Shown: positions 32,008 through 40,898 of the stretch, piece after piece | Layout: every line of letters begins with the position of its first letter | Numbering within the stretch: the first letter of the stretch is position 1 | From: a virus | Length of the DNA stretch: 44,098 nt | Direction: 5' to 3' (one strand) | Virus record (IMG/VR): IMGVR_UViG_3300024265_000103 | Coordinates: 1-44,098 of that record | Notes under the pieces: model-generated | Database searches by the model: none | The model's input: only the letters and a program-made list of their open reading frames with translations | Told to the model about the DNA's origin: nothing | Translations under genes and position numbers: made by a program

Positions 32008-32852
32008 GACACCCCTTCTCCCATAGATATGAAAGTTCCTCCATAATTATTACCTGAAAATGATATTTTTTCAAGAATAAAAGTTCCAATAACAGTACTC
32101 TTATCTAAAACCACAACTCCATTAGGATTTAATTGAGGATTTAAAAGACATTTAAAAGACATTCTTAATGGAAATTCTTCTTCGGGATTACCGGCTTTAC
32201 TTGAATCTGTCAATTTAGCTGATCCTATCAATCCTGTCTCCGGAGTTAAATAAACCACTTTAAATCGTGTATCTGCAGTGTTTCTTTTGAAAACTACTAC
32301 TGTGGTATTATCAATAAACAGATCCATTCCATTAGCATTTAAAATATCTTTACATCTGGCAAGTGCTGTTTTAGCAGATCCAGAATAAGAAAAACCATTA
32401 GATAACTTAACACGTTTAGCTATTTCAAATCCATAATTTGAAAGTCCCAAAGCTGCAGCTATGTCTTTTAAAGGTGTAATTACAGCTGTATCTCTTTTAT
32501 AAGATAAAGCAACTGTAATATATGCAAGATCTCTATTAGCATTTTGAATACTTCCAGCAATAAGATCCACAACACGATTAGATCCTGCTTTATAAGAAAC
32601 ACTTTCTGTAATTTGACCTACATAAATAACACCTATCCCCTCATCTTCATAACCAGCTGAGATAGTAACACTGGCTCCTTTTTTTAAAAACTTTTCTTGT
32701 GTAGCAACTGAAGGGTTATATATTTTTAATTGAACTGAATTAGCTGAAAAATCAATGGATCTTTCAATTTGAAAATCAATATTCAAATCTGATATAAGAA
32801 TTCCAGTGTTTTCAAATCCAATTTTCACAGTTAGAATTCTATTGAAAGCCAT
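32004..32852 (-). CDS. baseplate hub protein (gp27/gpD-like), 282 aa
   Basis: ATG 32852 is chosen (MAFNRILTVKIGF) with GGAAGG 6 bases ahead; longer in-frame starts to 32924 fall in the previous gene. The body shows IDFQIERSIDFSANSVQLKIYNPS then ITISAGY-type strands, the layout of hub proteins of the DUF/late-control D group (first tube-like barrel). It should form the trimer on which the spike sits. No lysozyme motif seen. Confidence 0.75.
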   Translation of the reverse strand: MAFNRILTVKIGFENTGILISDLNIDFQIERSIDFSANSVQLKIYNPSVATQEKFLKKGASVTISAGYEDEGIGVIYVGQITESVSYKAGSNRVVDLIAGSIQNANRDLAYITVALSYKRDTAVITPLKDIAAALGLSNYGFEIAKRVKLSNGFSYSGSAKTALARCKDILNANGMDLFIDNTTVVVFKRNTADTRFKVVYLTPETGLIGSAKLTDSSKAGNPEEEFPLRMSFKCLLNPQLNPNGVVVLDKSTVIGTFILEKISFSGNNYGGTFISMGEGVS

Positions 32853-33192
32853 TTGCATCCTTCCAGATATCAAACTCTTCATCAGAAAGATAAAACAAAT
32901 TATGACCATTTCCAAAACTATCATAAGTTATTTCTGGCCCTAAAGCTGAATCCTGTAAGAAAATTAAAAATTGACCAGTTAAACTTGTAGAGAATTGATA
33001 AAGCAAAGGATAATTAGCAACTACTTTAATTCCATTCAAAGTTATCTCAGATTCTATTTCTATATATGAATTAAGCATCCAATATTCACTTTTAGTATTC
33101 CAGGCAAATCTGAGGCTGATTTCAATACCATCAAGTGTAACTCTTTCTGTAATATCTGATGATTGATTTTGAAAAATAGGTATTTTAAGCAT
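32839..33192 (-). CDS. baseplate/tail protein, DUF6983-like, 117 aa
   Basis: The pattern TERVTLDGIEISLRFAWNTKSE, then WMLNSY, then PLLYQFSTSLTGQFL resembles small phage proteins (DUF6983 group) seen between Dit-like and hub genes, sometimes called baseplate plug proteins. Strong GGGGAGGAG ahead. Naming is by pattern and position, not by search. Confidence 0.6.
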   Translation of the reverse strand: MLKIPIFQNQSSDITERVTLDGIEISLRFAWNTKSEYWMLNSYIEIESEITLNGIKVVANYPLLYQFSTSLTGQFLIFLQDSALGPEITYDSFGNGHNLFYLSDEEFDIWKDANGFQ

Positions 33193-33783
33193 TTAACGTG
33201 CTCCTCCCCTCAGATAATTAGATTTTGCAGTATAAGTTTCACTCTCAGGAGCTTGTGTGCCTATATCAGCCGGAGGAGAAGCTTGCTGACTCTCCGGAGT
33301 TTCTAATTCAGTTATAACAATATTGGCATCTATTGATACTTTTTTAAGTCTTATAATTCTAAATTCTGTGAATGATACTTCAAAAGTACCTGCTTCACCA
33401 GTTCCTTCCCCTCTGGAAATACCTACTTTAGTAATAGCACTATCTTCATACACCTCTAAATCAGTTACTAAAGTTACTAATTCTTTAGCTTTCCATAACT
33501 GCTTAAAAAGATCATATACATCCTGCACTCTATTTGTGACCAACTCTCCTATTTTTAAACTATAATTTGAGATCAAAAATGAAGTAGATCCGGAACGTAA
33601 CTTATTCTCAATATGATCTGAGATAGGGGATCCTTCTTCTACTGGATGACTGGCTACTTCATTATCAAGAGAATGTGATTCTGATAATTGAAGATCAAAT
33701 ACTAAACTAAAAGAATCACTTTTAATGGATTTACTTCTTTTTCGTCCTCCAAATAACATAGCTGGAACCTTTAAATTAGCCAT
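33193..33783 (-). CDS. Dit-like baseplate/tail protein, 196 aa
   Basis: Residues 35-60 read HSLDNEVASHPVEEGSPISDHI, the typical Dit-like start (V-x-x-H-P-V-x-x-G-x-x-I-x-D-H), followed by a beta barrel-like stretch and a disordered proline/serine end (about 160-196). Sits next to the tape measure, as Dit genes do. Would bind the tube end and start the baseplate. AGGGAT upstream, one-base overlap with the tape-measure stop. Confidence 0.75.
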   Translation of the reverse strand: MANLKVPAMLFGGRKRSKSIKSDSFSLVFDLQLSESHSLDNEVASHPVEEGSPISDHIENKLRSGSTSFLISNYSLKIGELVTNRVQDVYDLFKQLWKAKELVTLVTDLEVYEDSAITKVGISRGEGTGEAGTFEVSFTEFRIIRLKKVSIDANIVITELETPESQQASPPADIGTQAPESETYTAKSNYLRGGAR

Positions 33784-36035
33784 TAAATCCCTGCCTCTAC
33801 AAGTATTTTTTTAACCTCAATAGCTACTGCTGATCTGGCTGCAGCCGCTACTGCAGGTGCATTATTAGTGTCTACTCCATTTATTGTAATTGGAGATTCC
33901 ACAGCAATATTTGTTGTTGAAGTAGTGGAAGTTCCCCTAGCTCCATCTCCAGTTATAGAATCAGAAGGTTTTGTAGTAGTCATTCCATATTTATCTAACC
34001 CTTCTACATGTTTAAACTTATCAAAAAATTTAGAAATATTATCGATAATACTTTGAATCCATCTAGCTATAGCCCCAATAGGACCTTCAGCTTCAGTAAT
34101 CCATGTCAAAAAACCTTTGGTATCTCTTAATAATTGATTAAATTTATCAAGCATCCATTCAAAAGGACCTACAAAAATATCCAGAAAAACATCTCCAATA
34201 GTATTAATAGTATCTAAAAGCCATTTAAATAACATCCCAATAGGAGTCAAAACAGCCATAACAGCTCTAAAGACTACTACAAGAGGACGTAAAAGCAAAC
34301 CTATTGTATTTATAATTGGAGGTAAAACATCAGCTGCAAATCTCACAAATTCTTCGAATAGTTTATTAAGTCCAGAATTTTTCATAAACTTAACTGCAGT
34401 AGCTCCCATCCTGGATCTATATTGTTTAACAGCTCCGCTTAATCCTCGGAAAGCAAATCCTGCCATCTTAGCAGCTGTGCCTCCTGCTCTTTCTAATTCA
34501 TCATTAAATTGAGCTACAGCTTCTGCACTACCTGTAATAACAGGTGAAAGAGCTTGCCAGGTTCTTTCATCTAAACTCGCCAAAAATGCTTTTTTAGCTA
34601 CAGCATCCATGTTTTCCATAGCCATTAAAAAAGCATCAATATTTTGAATATTACCAGTTTCATCTACAAAATCACCAATAGCTACTCCACCTGCAGCCAT
34701 AGCTTTTGCCATTTTTTCTGAAGGATTAACTAAATCCTTTATGGCATTACGAACCATAGTACCGGCTCTTTCACCTCTGACACCATTATTAGCAAGTACA
34801 CCTAACCATGCACTCAAGTTTTCAACACTGAGCCCTGCAAGTCTACCAGCAGGTCCTATTTTAGATATGGCAGCTCCTAATTGTACAATATCAGTATTTG
34901 CATTAGCAGCAGTAAAAGCCATGATATCATTTATACGAGCAAGATCTTCTACCTGTAAAGCATTGGAAGACATAATATTTGTAGCAATATCTGCTGCAGT
35001 AGCAAGATTCATCTCACCTGCAGCTGCTAATTGAAGTGTTCCCGGTAAAGCAGCCATTGTTTCTTTAACAGAAAGACCAGCCATTGCTAAAAACTTCTGA
35101 GCTTCTGCAGATTCTTTTACTGTGAAAATACTTGCTTCACCAGCTCTTAATGCTGAAGCTTCTAATTGATTCATTTCTTTAGCAGAAGCTAAAGTTACTT
35201 TTTGAACACCCTTCATAGCTGTTTCAAATGCAATGAATTGTCTGGTGGCTGAAGCAATTGCTTTAATAGCTTTAACTACTGCAAAAATTGCTCCCACCAC
35301 TAAAGCTAAAGCTGCAACTGCTCCTAATGCAAATGATGGTATTTTAGCCAAAGCATTTCCCAGAAAAGGTATATTAGCTGCAGCTCCTTTTATCCCTTTG
35401 CCAAATTGAGTTAATTTAGGATTGAAAAATCCCCCTACTTTTTGAAAACCAGCTATCATTCCTTTAAGAAATTTATTGTTACCAGCCATTACAGATGCTA
35501 CAATACTATTCCAGGTTTTGGTGATCCAGACTTTTAATTTTAATAGATTAGCTCTTACAAGAGGACCTATTTTAGTTAATCCTACTTTTGTAGCTCTCCA
35601 AATTCCAGCCATATGGCTTTTAAAATTAGTCCATAATTTCTTCCAACCTGTATTCATTAAATGCATCCAGGAACGTACAGAACTTCTAATACGAGTTATA
35701 AGAAGACCAAACCTATTCATTGGAAGCATGATGCCTGTAATGGAATTACTTAACCCTTTAAAGACACCTCCAAAAGGAAGCTTATTTAAAATCTGAAATG
35801 TATTTTTAAAACCATTAAGAAAAACACGGGTCCGGTTAAATGTTGTAATAAATCCGGACATGCTGTTAAACCATTGGTTAGGGATTCCCTTTTTTAATTG
35901 ATCTTGAAATTTATTCCAGGAGTTATCTGCTCCTTTCATATTTTCTTTAGCTTCATTTATTTTTTTGGAAAATTTATGAACTTTAGAAGTGTCAGCTTTG
36001 AAAGAAAACTTTGATATAAATTCTTCAATAACCAC
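33783..36035 (-). CDS. tail tape measure protein, 750 aa
   Basis: GTG start with GGGGAG 5 bases ahead. The N-terminal coiled coil (1-60) is followed by basic amphipathic segments, a hydrophobic span (ALGAVAALALVVGAIFAVV, about 235-255), the TP901-type tape-measure core (EAQKFLAMAGLSVKETM, LAAAGEMNLATAADIATNIM, LAGLSVENLSAWLGVLANNG), a second hydrophobic region (about 590-630) and a glycine/threonine-rich end. Length rules of thumb of 1.5 A per residue give a tail of about 110 nm. It is the scaffold for tube length and is released at injection. Confidence 0.92.
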   Translation of the reverse strand: MVIEEFISKFSFKADTSKVHKFSKKINEAKENMKGADNSWNKFQDQLKKGIPNQWFNSMSGFITTFNRTRVFLNGFKNTFQILNKLPFGGVFKGLSNSITGIMLPMNRFGLLITRIRSSVRSWMHLMNTGWKKLWTNFKSHMAGIWRATKVGLTKIGPLVRANLLKLKVWITKTWNSIVASVMAGNNKFLKGMIAGFQKVGGFFNPKLTQFGKGIKGAAANIPFLGNALAKIPSFALGAVAALALVVGAIFAVVKAIKAIASATRQFIAFETAMKGVQKVTLASAKEMNQLEASALRAGEASIFTVKESAEAQKFLAMAGLSVKETMAALPGTLQLAAAGEMNLATAADIATNIMSSNALQVEDLARINDIMAFTAANANTDIVQLGAAISKIGPAGRLAGLSVENLSAWLGVLANNGVRGERAGTMVRNAIKDLVNPSEKMAKAMAAGGVAIGDFVDETGNIQNIDAFLMAMENMDAVAKKAFLASLDERTWQALSPVITGSAEAVAQFNDELERAGGTAAKMAGFAFRGLSGAVKQYRSRMGATAVKFMKNSGLNKLFEEFVRFAADVLPPIINTIGLLLRPLVVVFRAVMAVLTPIGMLFKWLLDTINTIGDVFLDIFVGPFEWMLDKFNQLLRDTKGFLTWITEAEGPIGAIARWIQSIIDNISKFFDKFKHVEGLDKYGMTTTKPSDSITGDGARGTSTTSTTNIAVESPITINGVDTNNAPAVAAAARSAVAIEVKKILVEAGI

Positions 36036-36045
36036 TGTACTCCCC

Positions 36046-36716
36046 TTATTTACCAGTTTTATCTTGCTTTATAGATTCTAAACCTTTTTTAGCAGTCTGA
36101 TAATCCTGTTCCATATCTAATAAAGCATTTACTTTAAAAACATCATCTAAAGACCATTCTGTCTCTATCTGGTGTCTACTGATCTGAAAATTAGATTCTT
36201 TTATTATTCTCCAAACTAACCACTCAGATTCAAAATCTTTTTCTAAAGTTCCTACTTCACCTAAATCTTTTAAGTCTCTTCTTCTGTCTCTTCTTCCCCT
36301 GGAATAGTAAGGATTGTGCTCATTAACTCTCCAATATCTCCCTCCAGGTCCCTTATTAAAGGGAAGCGATTATGCCTCATTACATCAAAGGCAACTGTAA
36401 ATATAGCATCAGGATCTAATCCAGTAAATGCCCCATTAAAAGAGGCTTCTGAATCAATTTGAAAAGGTGCCTTTCCTGCAGGGATAACCTGCACACATGA
36501 AAAAATCTGAAGCCAAAGGGTATTCAGATCTTTATCTTCTAAAGTACTTAGTGCCGGTCCTAGAGCTGCAAATACCTCTGTTTGAGAATCTGCACTAAAA
36601 GCTGTTCCGATAATCCCAGTCAATTTTTTTAGAACAGCCATGGCTGTGAGAGGGGAAAGAGTTCCAATGTGAAACTCTGTTCCCTCCACAGTTACAGTTT
36701 TTGTGGTTTTAATCAT
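36046..36716 (-). CDS. tail assembly chaperone, long frameshifted form (gpGT-like)
   Basis: The frame -1 to the chaperone is open from a stop near 36377 down to TAA 36046-36048 and has no ATG, GTG or TTG before a late internal ATG. Its translation is protein-like: DLKDLGEVGTLEKDF, SEWLVWRIIKESNFQI, then WSLDDVFKVNALLDM and a lysine-rich end, stopping 11 bases before the tape-measure GTG. It can only be made in full by a -1 shift out of the chaperone, as in lambda G/GT. The only canonical heptamer in the overlap is at 36357-36363. Coordinates span both frames; the joint is inferred. Confidence 0.7.
36270..36716 (-). CDS. tail assembly chaperone, short form, 148 aa
   Basis: Lies between tube and tape-measure genes, the usual chaperone place. 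Opens IKTTKTVTVEGTEFHIGTLSP, has a helical middle and an acidic end (GEEETEEET). Size and position match gpG-like proteins that bind and solubilise the tape measure. Start preceded by a run of GGAA repeats. The stop is bypassed in the long form. Confidence 0.78.
   Translation of the reverse strand: MIKTTKTVTVEGTEFHIGTLSPLTAMAVLKKLTGIIGTAFSADSQTEVFAALGPALSTLEDKDLNTLWLQIFSCVQVIPAGKAPFQIDSEASFNGAFTGLDPDAIFTVAFDVMRHNRFPLIRDLEGDIGELMSTILTIPGEEETEEET
36357..36363 (-). promoter_or_regulatory. -1 ribosomal frameshift slippery heptamer C_CCT_TTA
   Basis: On the - strand the bases are CCCTTTA, split in the chaperone frame as C CCT TTA (Pro-Leu of RFPLIRD). This fits the X_XXY_YYZ rule, and its -1 frame leads into the open frame ending at 36046. 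AATAAGGG follows at once and could pair with CCCTT. No other X_XXY_YYZ site was found in the overlap. Confidence 0.55.
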
Positions 36717-36742
36717 TTCCTTCCTTCCTTCCTTTAATGATT
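36711..36742 (-). promoter_or_regulatory. tandem GGAA ribosome site inside an inverted repeat over the chaperone start
   Basis: On the - strand AATCATT, then AAAGGAAGGAAGGAAGGA, then AATGATT with the ATG start inside. The 7-base arms (36736-36742 and 36711-36717) are perfect complements and would put the start codon in a stem and the repeated ribosome site in the loop. Confidence 0.5.
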
Positions 36743-36746
36743 ATAT

Positions 36747-37184
36747 TTATAAAATATTAGTCCCGATATGTGTAATACCAGGTCCTGTATCAATCACCCA
36801 TTCTCTTGTTACAGCTGAACTCGAAACTTCAAGATCCGGAGTTTTCTTTATCCACGCCTGTGGAAAAGCAGCTAAAGTTGTACCATTCAAATCTTTCATA
36901 AGAAAAGGTACTTTCCCAAGATTAGCCAATTTATCAGCTTCATGCAGAGCCATTAGCAATTCATTTGCTAAACTGGTTCCCAGCAATGTTAAAGTGATCA
37001 TTGCATCGTACACATTTTTTGCATACCTCTCTATAGAACCATCAGCTCCTCTTACTTTTTCATAGAAATCATCTTCAGTAGCAATAGTAAGAAATGTGTC
37101 AGGGGCATAACCTGTTACCAAAATAGGTCCCATAGTGACGATAACTAATTTAGGATCAATAGTTCTTACAATAGGATCAAGCAT
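36747..37184 (-). CDS. tail tube protein, DUF3277 type, 145 aa
   Basis: Reads as the DUF3277 family: DPKLVIVTMGPILVTGYAPDTFLTIATED, then GADGSIERYAKNVYDAMITLTLLGTSLANELLMAL and PFLMKDLNGTTLAAFPQAWI. This family forms the tube of myophages with DUF3383 sheaths, encoded just upstream here. GGGAGG supports the start. Length is typical (about 145). Confidence 0.88.
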   Translation of the reverse strand: MLDPIVRTIDPKLVIVTMGPILVTGYAPDTFLTIATEDDFYEKVRGADGSIERYAKNVYDAMITLTLLGTSLANELLMALHEADKLANLGKVPFLMKDLNGTTLAAFPQAWIKKTPDLEVSSSAVTREWVIDTGPGITHIGTNIL

Positions 37185-37199
37185 TGTTTTCCTCCCTTA

Positions 37200-39035
37200 T
37201 TAAATTGATAGTGTTCCGGTGATAGCAACTTTCTGAATTGCACCCTGGTAACTACTATTAAATGAAACACCATCGAGAAAGCGAATTACTCTATCAGCAG
37301 GATCAGTTTCAACTCTCTTAGGTATCACTATTGTGGTATCTTCTGCATTAAGAAGATCAACTTCAGCTCTGGACATTACACCTCTGATAGCATTCTCAAC
37401 CAAAGTAATTCCAGCATCTGTGAATGGTACTTTTCTGTTATTCAACAGAGATGCAAAAACAGCAGTTTGCATTTCTGCTTCCAACCAGTGCGTTCCTCTG
37501 ATGATATCAATATATTCACCACCAATCACTTTACCATCCAAAGTTATCGGTACACCACCAGTTTTTACATAAACATTTGCATTATTATTTTTAGCAAATA
37601 TTTCCTGACCCGTACCTATCTCATCAGATACAGTAACACTTTTCAGAGACTTAAAAGCCCAGGTTTGACTTGCCGGATCATAAGGCAATGCTTCTCCAAT
37701 CCATGCAATAAAGGAAAACTCTACTACAGAAGTGCTTATTCCATTCTGATCCTGAGCTAACTCATTGTAAATAATGACCGTATGATCATATCCTAAAGCT
37801 TTTAATTGAGTAGCTAAATCATCTGTTCCCGGTGTATTACCAAGAGCTGTTCCCAATGTAGAAATTCCACCATTCAAGTAAGAGGATCCTGTAAGATCAG
37901 TTCCAGGTCCAGAAACAACAGCTGAAATAACTATACTTGAAGAATTACCTGTAGTATCACTGGTAAAAACCATTCTACTGTCAGTATAAGCTACTGTAAC
38001 ACCAGTTACTCCTGCAGCTGTAATAGCTGCTTCCAATGCTGTAGCAACTGCAGCCATATCAGCAGGTAGACTTGCATCAGTTCCTTCTGTCTCATCTCCA
38101 CCATCAAAATAAGCAGCTGCAGTTAAATCAGTTCCTGCAGGTGCTGCTGCTATTTCTACTAAAAGACTTGAACTAGCTCCCGTACTGTCGCTTCCGAAAA
38201 TAAATCTTCCGGAATCAGAATCATAAACTACAGTTACAGCTTCTAAGCCAGTTTCACCTCTTACTGCAGTCTGAAGAAGAGTTGCCATACCTGCCCAGGT
38301 AGTTCCTGTAGTTAAGTTAATAGCTGCTACAGGTATTGCTGATCCACCATCTAATGTAACATCAAATTCACCATCCGTCACAAGTTGAAAAGCCGCCATT
38401 TTACCAGCTACAATGCCTGTAACCCATAAACCTGCAGTAGCTCCCGATGACATATTAATACCATCTACTTCAACAGCAGCAGCTCCATCTTTTGCAATCA
38501 TGAATTCACCATCAGTAATTGCCTGAAAAGCAGCTAAAGTTCCTAATGCTCCACTGGTAAAAAAACCAGCAGCCAAAGCTACTTGAATTCCTATGATTGC
38601 TTTTTCTGCAGAAGTATAGCCAAATATTTTCACTTGAGTTTCAGCCCATGCTGCAACTTCTAAAATATCTGCTTCTGTAGATGATTTGATTGTAAAAGCA
38701 TACCAATCAGTATAAACAGCATTGATAGCATTCAAAGCTGCCGTCCAATTAGCATCTCCTGCATCTTTTCTTCCCACCATGAATGTTCCAGGATTAGGAT
38801 TCTGACTGAAATAAGCCACAGCAGCCCGATATTCCAAATCAGTGATAGCCCATCCATCCTCTGTCATAGCTGTTGTGTGTGGATATAATTGATACCTATT
38901 ACCCCCCAACATAGGGTTATTCAAACTTCCAGGGGTAAACTCAGAAATAATTGCACCACTTCCAAATCCTAACTGCGTAGGATATCGTGTTTCACGAGTA
39001 ATATTTACCGCTACAATGTCTTTAACTTCAGACAT
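37200..39035 (-). CDS. contractile tail sheath protein, DUF3383 type, 611 aa, with inserted repeats
   Basis: N-terminus (IVAVNITRETRYPTQLGFG) and C-terminus (AEVDLLNAEDTTIVIPKRVE, then FNSSYQGAIQKVAITGTLSI) are DUF3383. Residues 166-390 are an insertion with partial duplication: FQ-[AL]-[IV]-TDGEF units at 170 and 216, then two copies of V-T-V-x-Y-x-D-S-x-R-x-x-F-x-S-D-x-T-G-x-S-S-S ... GTDLT-x-x-x-Y-x-x-GG (about 267-313 and 346-390). The insert probably projects from the sheath surface. The AGGAGGT ribosome site is perfect. Its presence makes this phage a myovirus. Confidence 0.9.
   Translation of the reverse strand: MSEVKDIVAVNITRETRYPTQLGFGSGAIISEFTPGSLNNPMLGGNRYQLYPHTTAMTEDGWAITDLEYRAAVAYFSQNPNPGTFMVGRKDAGDANWTAALNAINAVYTDWYAFTIKSSTEADILEVAAWAETQVKIFGYTSAEKAIIGIQVALAAGFFTSGALGTLAAFQAITDGEFMIAKDGAAAVEVDGINMSSGATAGLWVTGIVAGKMAAFQLVTDGEFDVTLDGGSAIPVAAINLTTGTTWAGMATLLQTAVRGETGLEAVTVVYDSDSGRFIFGSDSTGASSSLLVEIAAAPAGTDLTAAAYFDGGDETEGTDASLPADMAAVATALEAAITAAGVTGVTVAYTDSRMVFTSDTTGNSSSIVISAVVSGPGTDLTGSSYLNGGISTLGTALGNTPGTDDLATQLKALGYDHTVIIYNELAQDQNGISTSVVEFSFIAWIGEALPYDPASQTWAFKSLKSVTVSDEIGTGQEIFAKNNNANVYVKTGGVPITLDGKVIGGEYIDIIRGTHWLEAEMQTAVFASLLNNRKVPFTDAGITLVENAIRGVMSRAEVDLLNAEDTTIVIPKRVETDPADRVIRFLDGVSFNSSYQGAIQKVAITGTLSI
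37866..38540 (-). repeat. internal duplicated modules in the tail sheath
   Basis: Encodes residues 166-390: module A twice (about 166-211 and 212-257), module B twice (about 258-313 and 335-390). B copies share TG-x-S-S-S, GTDLT and a closing Y-x-x-GG. Divergent enough to be old. Confidence 0.65.
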
Positions 39036-39057
39036 AATAACCTCCTAAACGTTATTT

Positions 39058-39645
39058 TTATGGAGTCACTGAATCTTTAGTGATCTCCAAAATTCTAGTT
39101 TCACTACCATCTTCATTATCAATTGCTCCAGCAATATTCACATCTTCTATCCATGGTAACTCTTCTCTCATACTATCATAAAAGGAAAAGACCGGAGATA
39201 CAATACTTTCTTTATGCGGTTTATTATTAATTCGAAAAGGAATAGATGTTATTGGTATCTCCACATCTTTGATTCCTAAACCTAAAGCCGATAAAAATTC
39301 AGTAACATAAACAGTTTCTAAAGCTGATAATACTATTTTTAAGAACTCTCCATCTCCATTAACTTGCCTGATTTCTACTTCACCTTCATATGGAGTAAAT
39401 CTTACCAAATAAGGAAGATCTACCAATGGAGGATCTTCTGTACTTGGATCATGAATATCTCCGGAAGTAGAAGCTCCTGTTTTCTTTAAAATTGTAGGAG
39501 TATAACCTATTACAATATAAGGATCATCTGTTACCGGTAATGCTAACCCAGTATCTGATTGAAAAAGTTTAACTGTTAATTCTTCAGCAGTAAATATTAG
39601 AGAGAGCAAATCATAGACATGTTCATACAATTCATCTAATGTCAT
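39058..39645 (-). CDS. tail terminator/neck protein, LIC_12616-like, 195 aa
   Basis: The order HVYDLLSLIF, then DPYIVIGYTP, LPYLVRFTPYEG and EVEIRQVNGDGEFLKIVLSALET is that of the LIC_12616-like neck proteins. They cap the tube and sheath below the head. It directly precedes the sheath gene in the operon. GAGAGG and overlap with the previous stop support the start. Confidence 0.72.
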   Translation of the reverse strand: MTLDELYEHVYDLLSLIFTAEELTVKLFQSDTGLALPVTDDPYIVIGYTPTILKKTGASTSGDIHDPSTEDPPLVDLPYLVRFTPYEGEVEIRQVNGDGEFLKIVLSALETVYVTEFLSALGLGIKDVEIPITSIPFRINNKPHKESIVSPVFSFYDSMREELPWIEDVNIAGAIDNEDGSETRILEITKDSVTP

Positions 39646-40001
39646 GCATCAACCTCTCTCCATACAATTATATAACGATAATAACTTAAATCTGCAAAAG
39701 GGCCCTTCTGATCACTCCAATCAAGCTCTTTGATACATTCATACCAGTTATCATGGTAAAGTACGTAGGTGCCCTTAGTAGAGGCGTTTGGAGTAGGAAT
39801 ATTGAGTTTCTCTTCCGAAAAAACAACCATTAAACCGGAAGTAAGAACCCCCTCAGTTTGTTCTACTGTAACCTGACCTTTATAAGGCTGAATATTTCCT
39901 TGGAAAGTTGTTATAGGTGCAGAGTCAGTTAAAGGTTTCCCTTTTACAAAGCTCTGATTTACTTCTTTTCTTTGAATTGTGGTTTTATAAAATAAAGACA
40001 T
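39642..40001 (-). CDS. head-tail connector/neck hypothetical, 119 aa
   Basis: A beta-rich protein with TFQGNIQPYKGQVTVEQTEG, GTYVLYHDNWYECIKELDW and YYRYIIVWREV, a pattern common for small neck (stopper-like) proteins at this position. AAGGTGG precedes ATG 40001. The assignment is from location and size, not firm homology. Confidence 0.6.
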   Translation of the reverse strand: MSLFYKTTIQRKEVNQSFVKGKPLTDSAPITTFQGNIQPYKGQVTVEQTEGVLTSGLMVVFSEEKLNIPTPNASTKGTYVLYHDNWYECIKELDWSDQKGPFADLSYYRYIIVWREVDA

Positions 40002-40477
40002 TACATCACCACCTTATGTGTGATTTTACTTCTCATTTTATTAGTATCTAATAAAGGAGTGCTATTAGGTGTTACTGCTCTACCACTGGGACGGACTTTA
40101 TAATTTTCAGAAAGAGGAGCAAATGTTCGTTTTATAAATTGATCTTTTAAAAATTGAGTATATCGCTTCCCTAATAAATTATAAATTTCTTTCCGAGACA
40201 TATTACCTTTCAAAAGTTCACTATATAAAAATTTCATATATTGTGCTACTTCAGATTTTCGATCATTTAAAGTAGTTTTAAATACTGGACGAGATGGTAA
40301 ATGAGCTTTTGCAGAACCTTTTTCAAAATGAGCCATTCGCATAGCAAAGTTTTTATCCATATTTTTGCCAGCTCCTTTTGAAAAGAGACCTACCTCTACA
40401 TGATCTTTAGTCATTTTATCAATATTTTTAATTATAGCTTGAAGGGAATCACCTTTTTGAACTACTTTAAAACTCAT
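40001..40477 (-). CDS. HK97 gp10-like/virion morphogenesis neck protein, 158 aa
   Basis: Opens with a helix, then HVEVGLFSKGAG, MRMAHFEKGSAKAHLPSRPVF, a helical core and PLLDTNKMRSKITHKVV. The P-x-R-P-F region and the LxDTxxxxxxIxxxV end are the mark of gp10-like head-tail proteins. GGGAG upstream. Confidence 0.72.
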   Translation of the reverse strand: MSFKVVQKGDSLQAIIKNIDKMTKDHVEVGLFSKGAGKNMDKNFAMRMAHFEKGSAKAHLPSRPVFKTTLNDRKSEVAQYMKFLYSELLKGNMSRKEIYNLLGKRYTQFLKDQFIKRTFAPLSENYKVRPSGRAVTPNSTPLLDTNKMRSKITHKVVM

Positions 40478-40480
40478 TAG

Positions 40481-40888
40481 TTAACTCCCAGATACCATTA
40501 AAGCAGAAGCTCCAATAACACTCATAGAAGTATTAGACATTGACATTAACTGTAAAAGTAATTGTCCATATGAAGTAGTAGCCAATAATTTTAAACCGGC
40601 ACTAACCCCTCCACCAGCAAATTGTGGAGTACTGGGATAGAAAGACTCAGATAAATCCTGCTGTCTTCTACTGGCCTGAGCACCACGTTTACTTGAAGAT
40701 GTACTATACAACTCCGGTTTAGAAAGAGTTATATCATGGGCAGCTCTCAATGACACAGCTAATTCATACTTGGTACCATAATAAGCAGATGAGGTTTTTA
40801 ACCGAGCTAATGCAATATAAGTTTCTATATCAACATCATCTTTAATACCTGGATATGTTTGAACTATTTGTGAAGCTGAGAGTCCCAT
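40481..40888 (-). CDS. head-tail connector, DUF4054 type, 135 aa
   Basis: Shows the DUF4054 order: TYPGIKDDVD, helical AYYGTKYELAVSLRAAHDITL, then SFYPSTPQ and ATTSYGQLLLQLMSMS. This family is the adaptor fitted to the portal in related myophages. The AGAGGT site is good. One gene separates it from the capsid gene group. Confidence 0.85.
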   Translation of the reverse strand: MGLSASQIVQTYPGIKDDVDIETYIALARLKTSSAYYGTKYELAVSLRAAHDITLSKPELYSTSSSKRGAQASRRQQDLSESFYPSTPQFAGGGVSAGLKLLATTSYGQLLLQLMSMSNTSMSVIGASALMVSGS

Positions 40889-40898
40889 TATTTACCTC

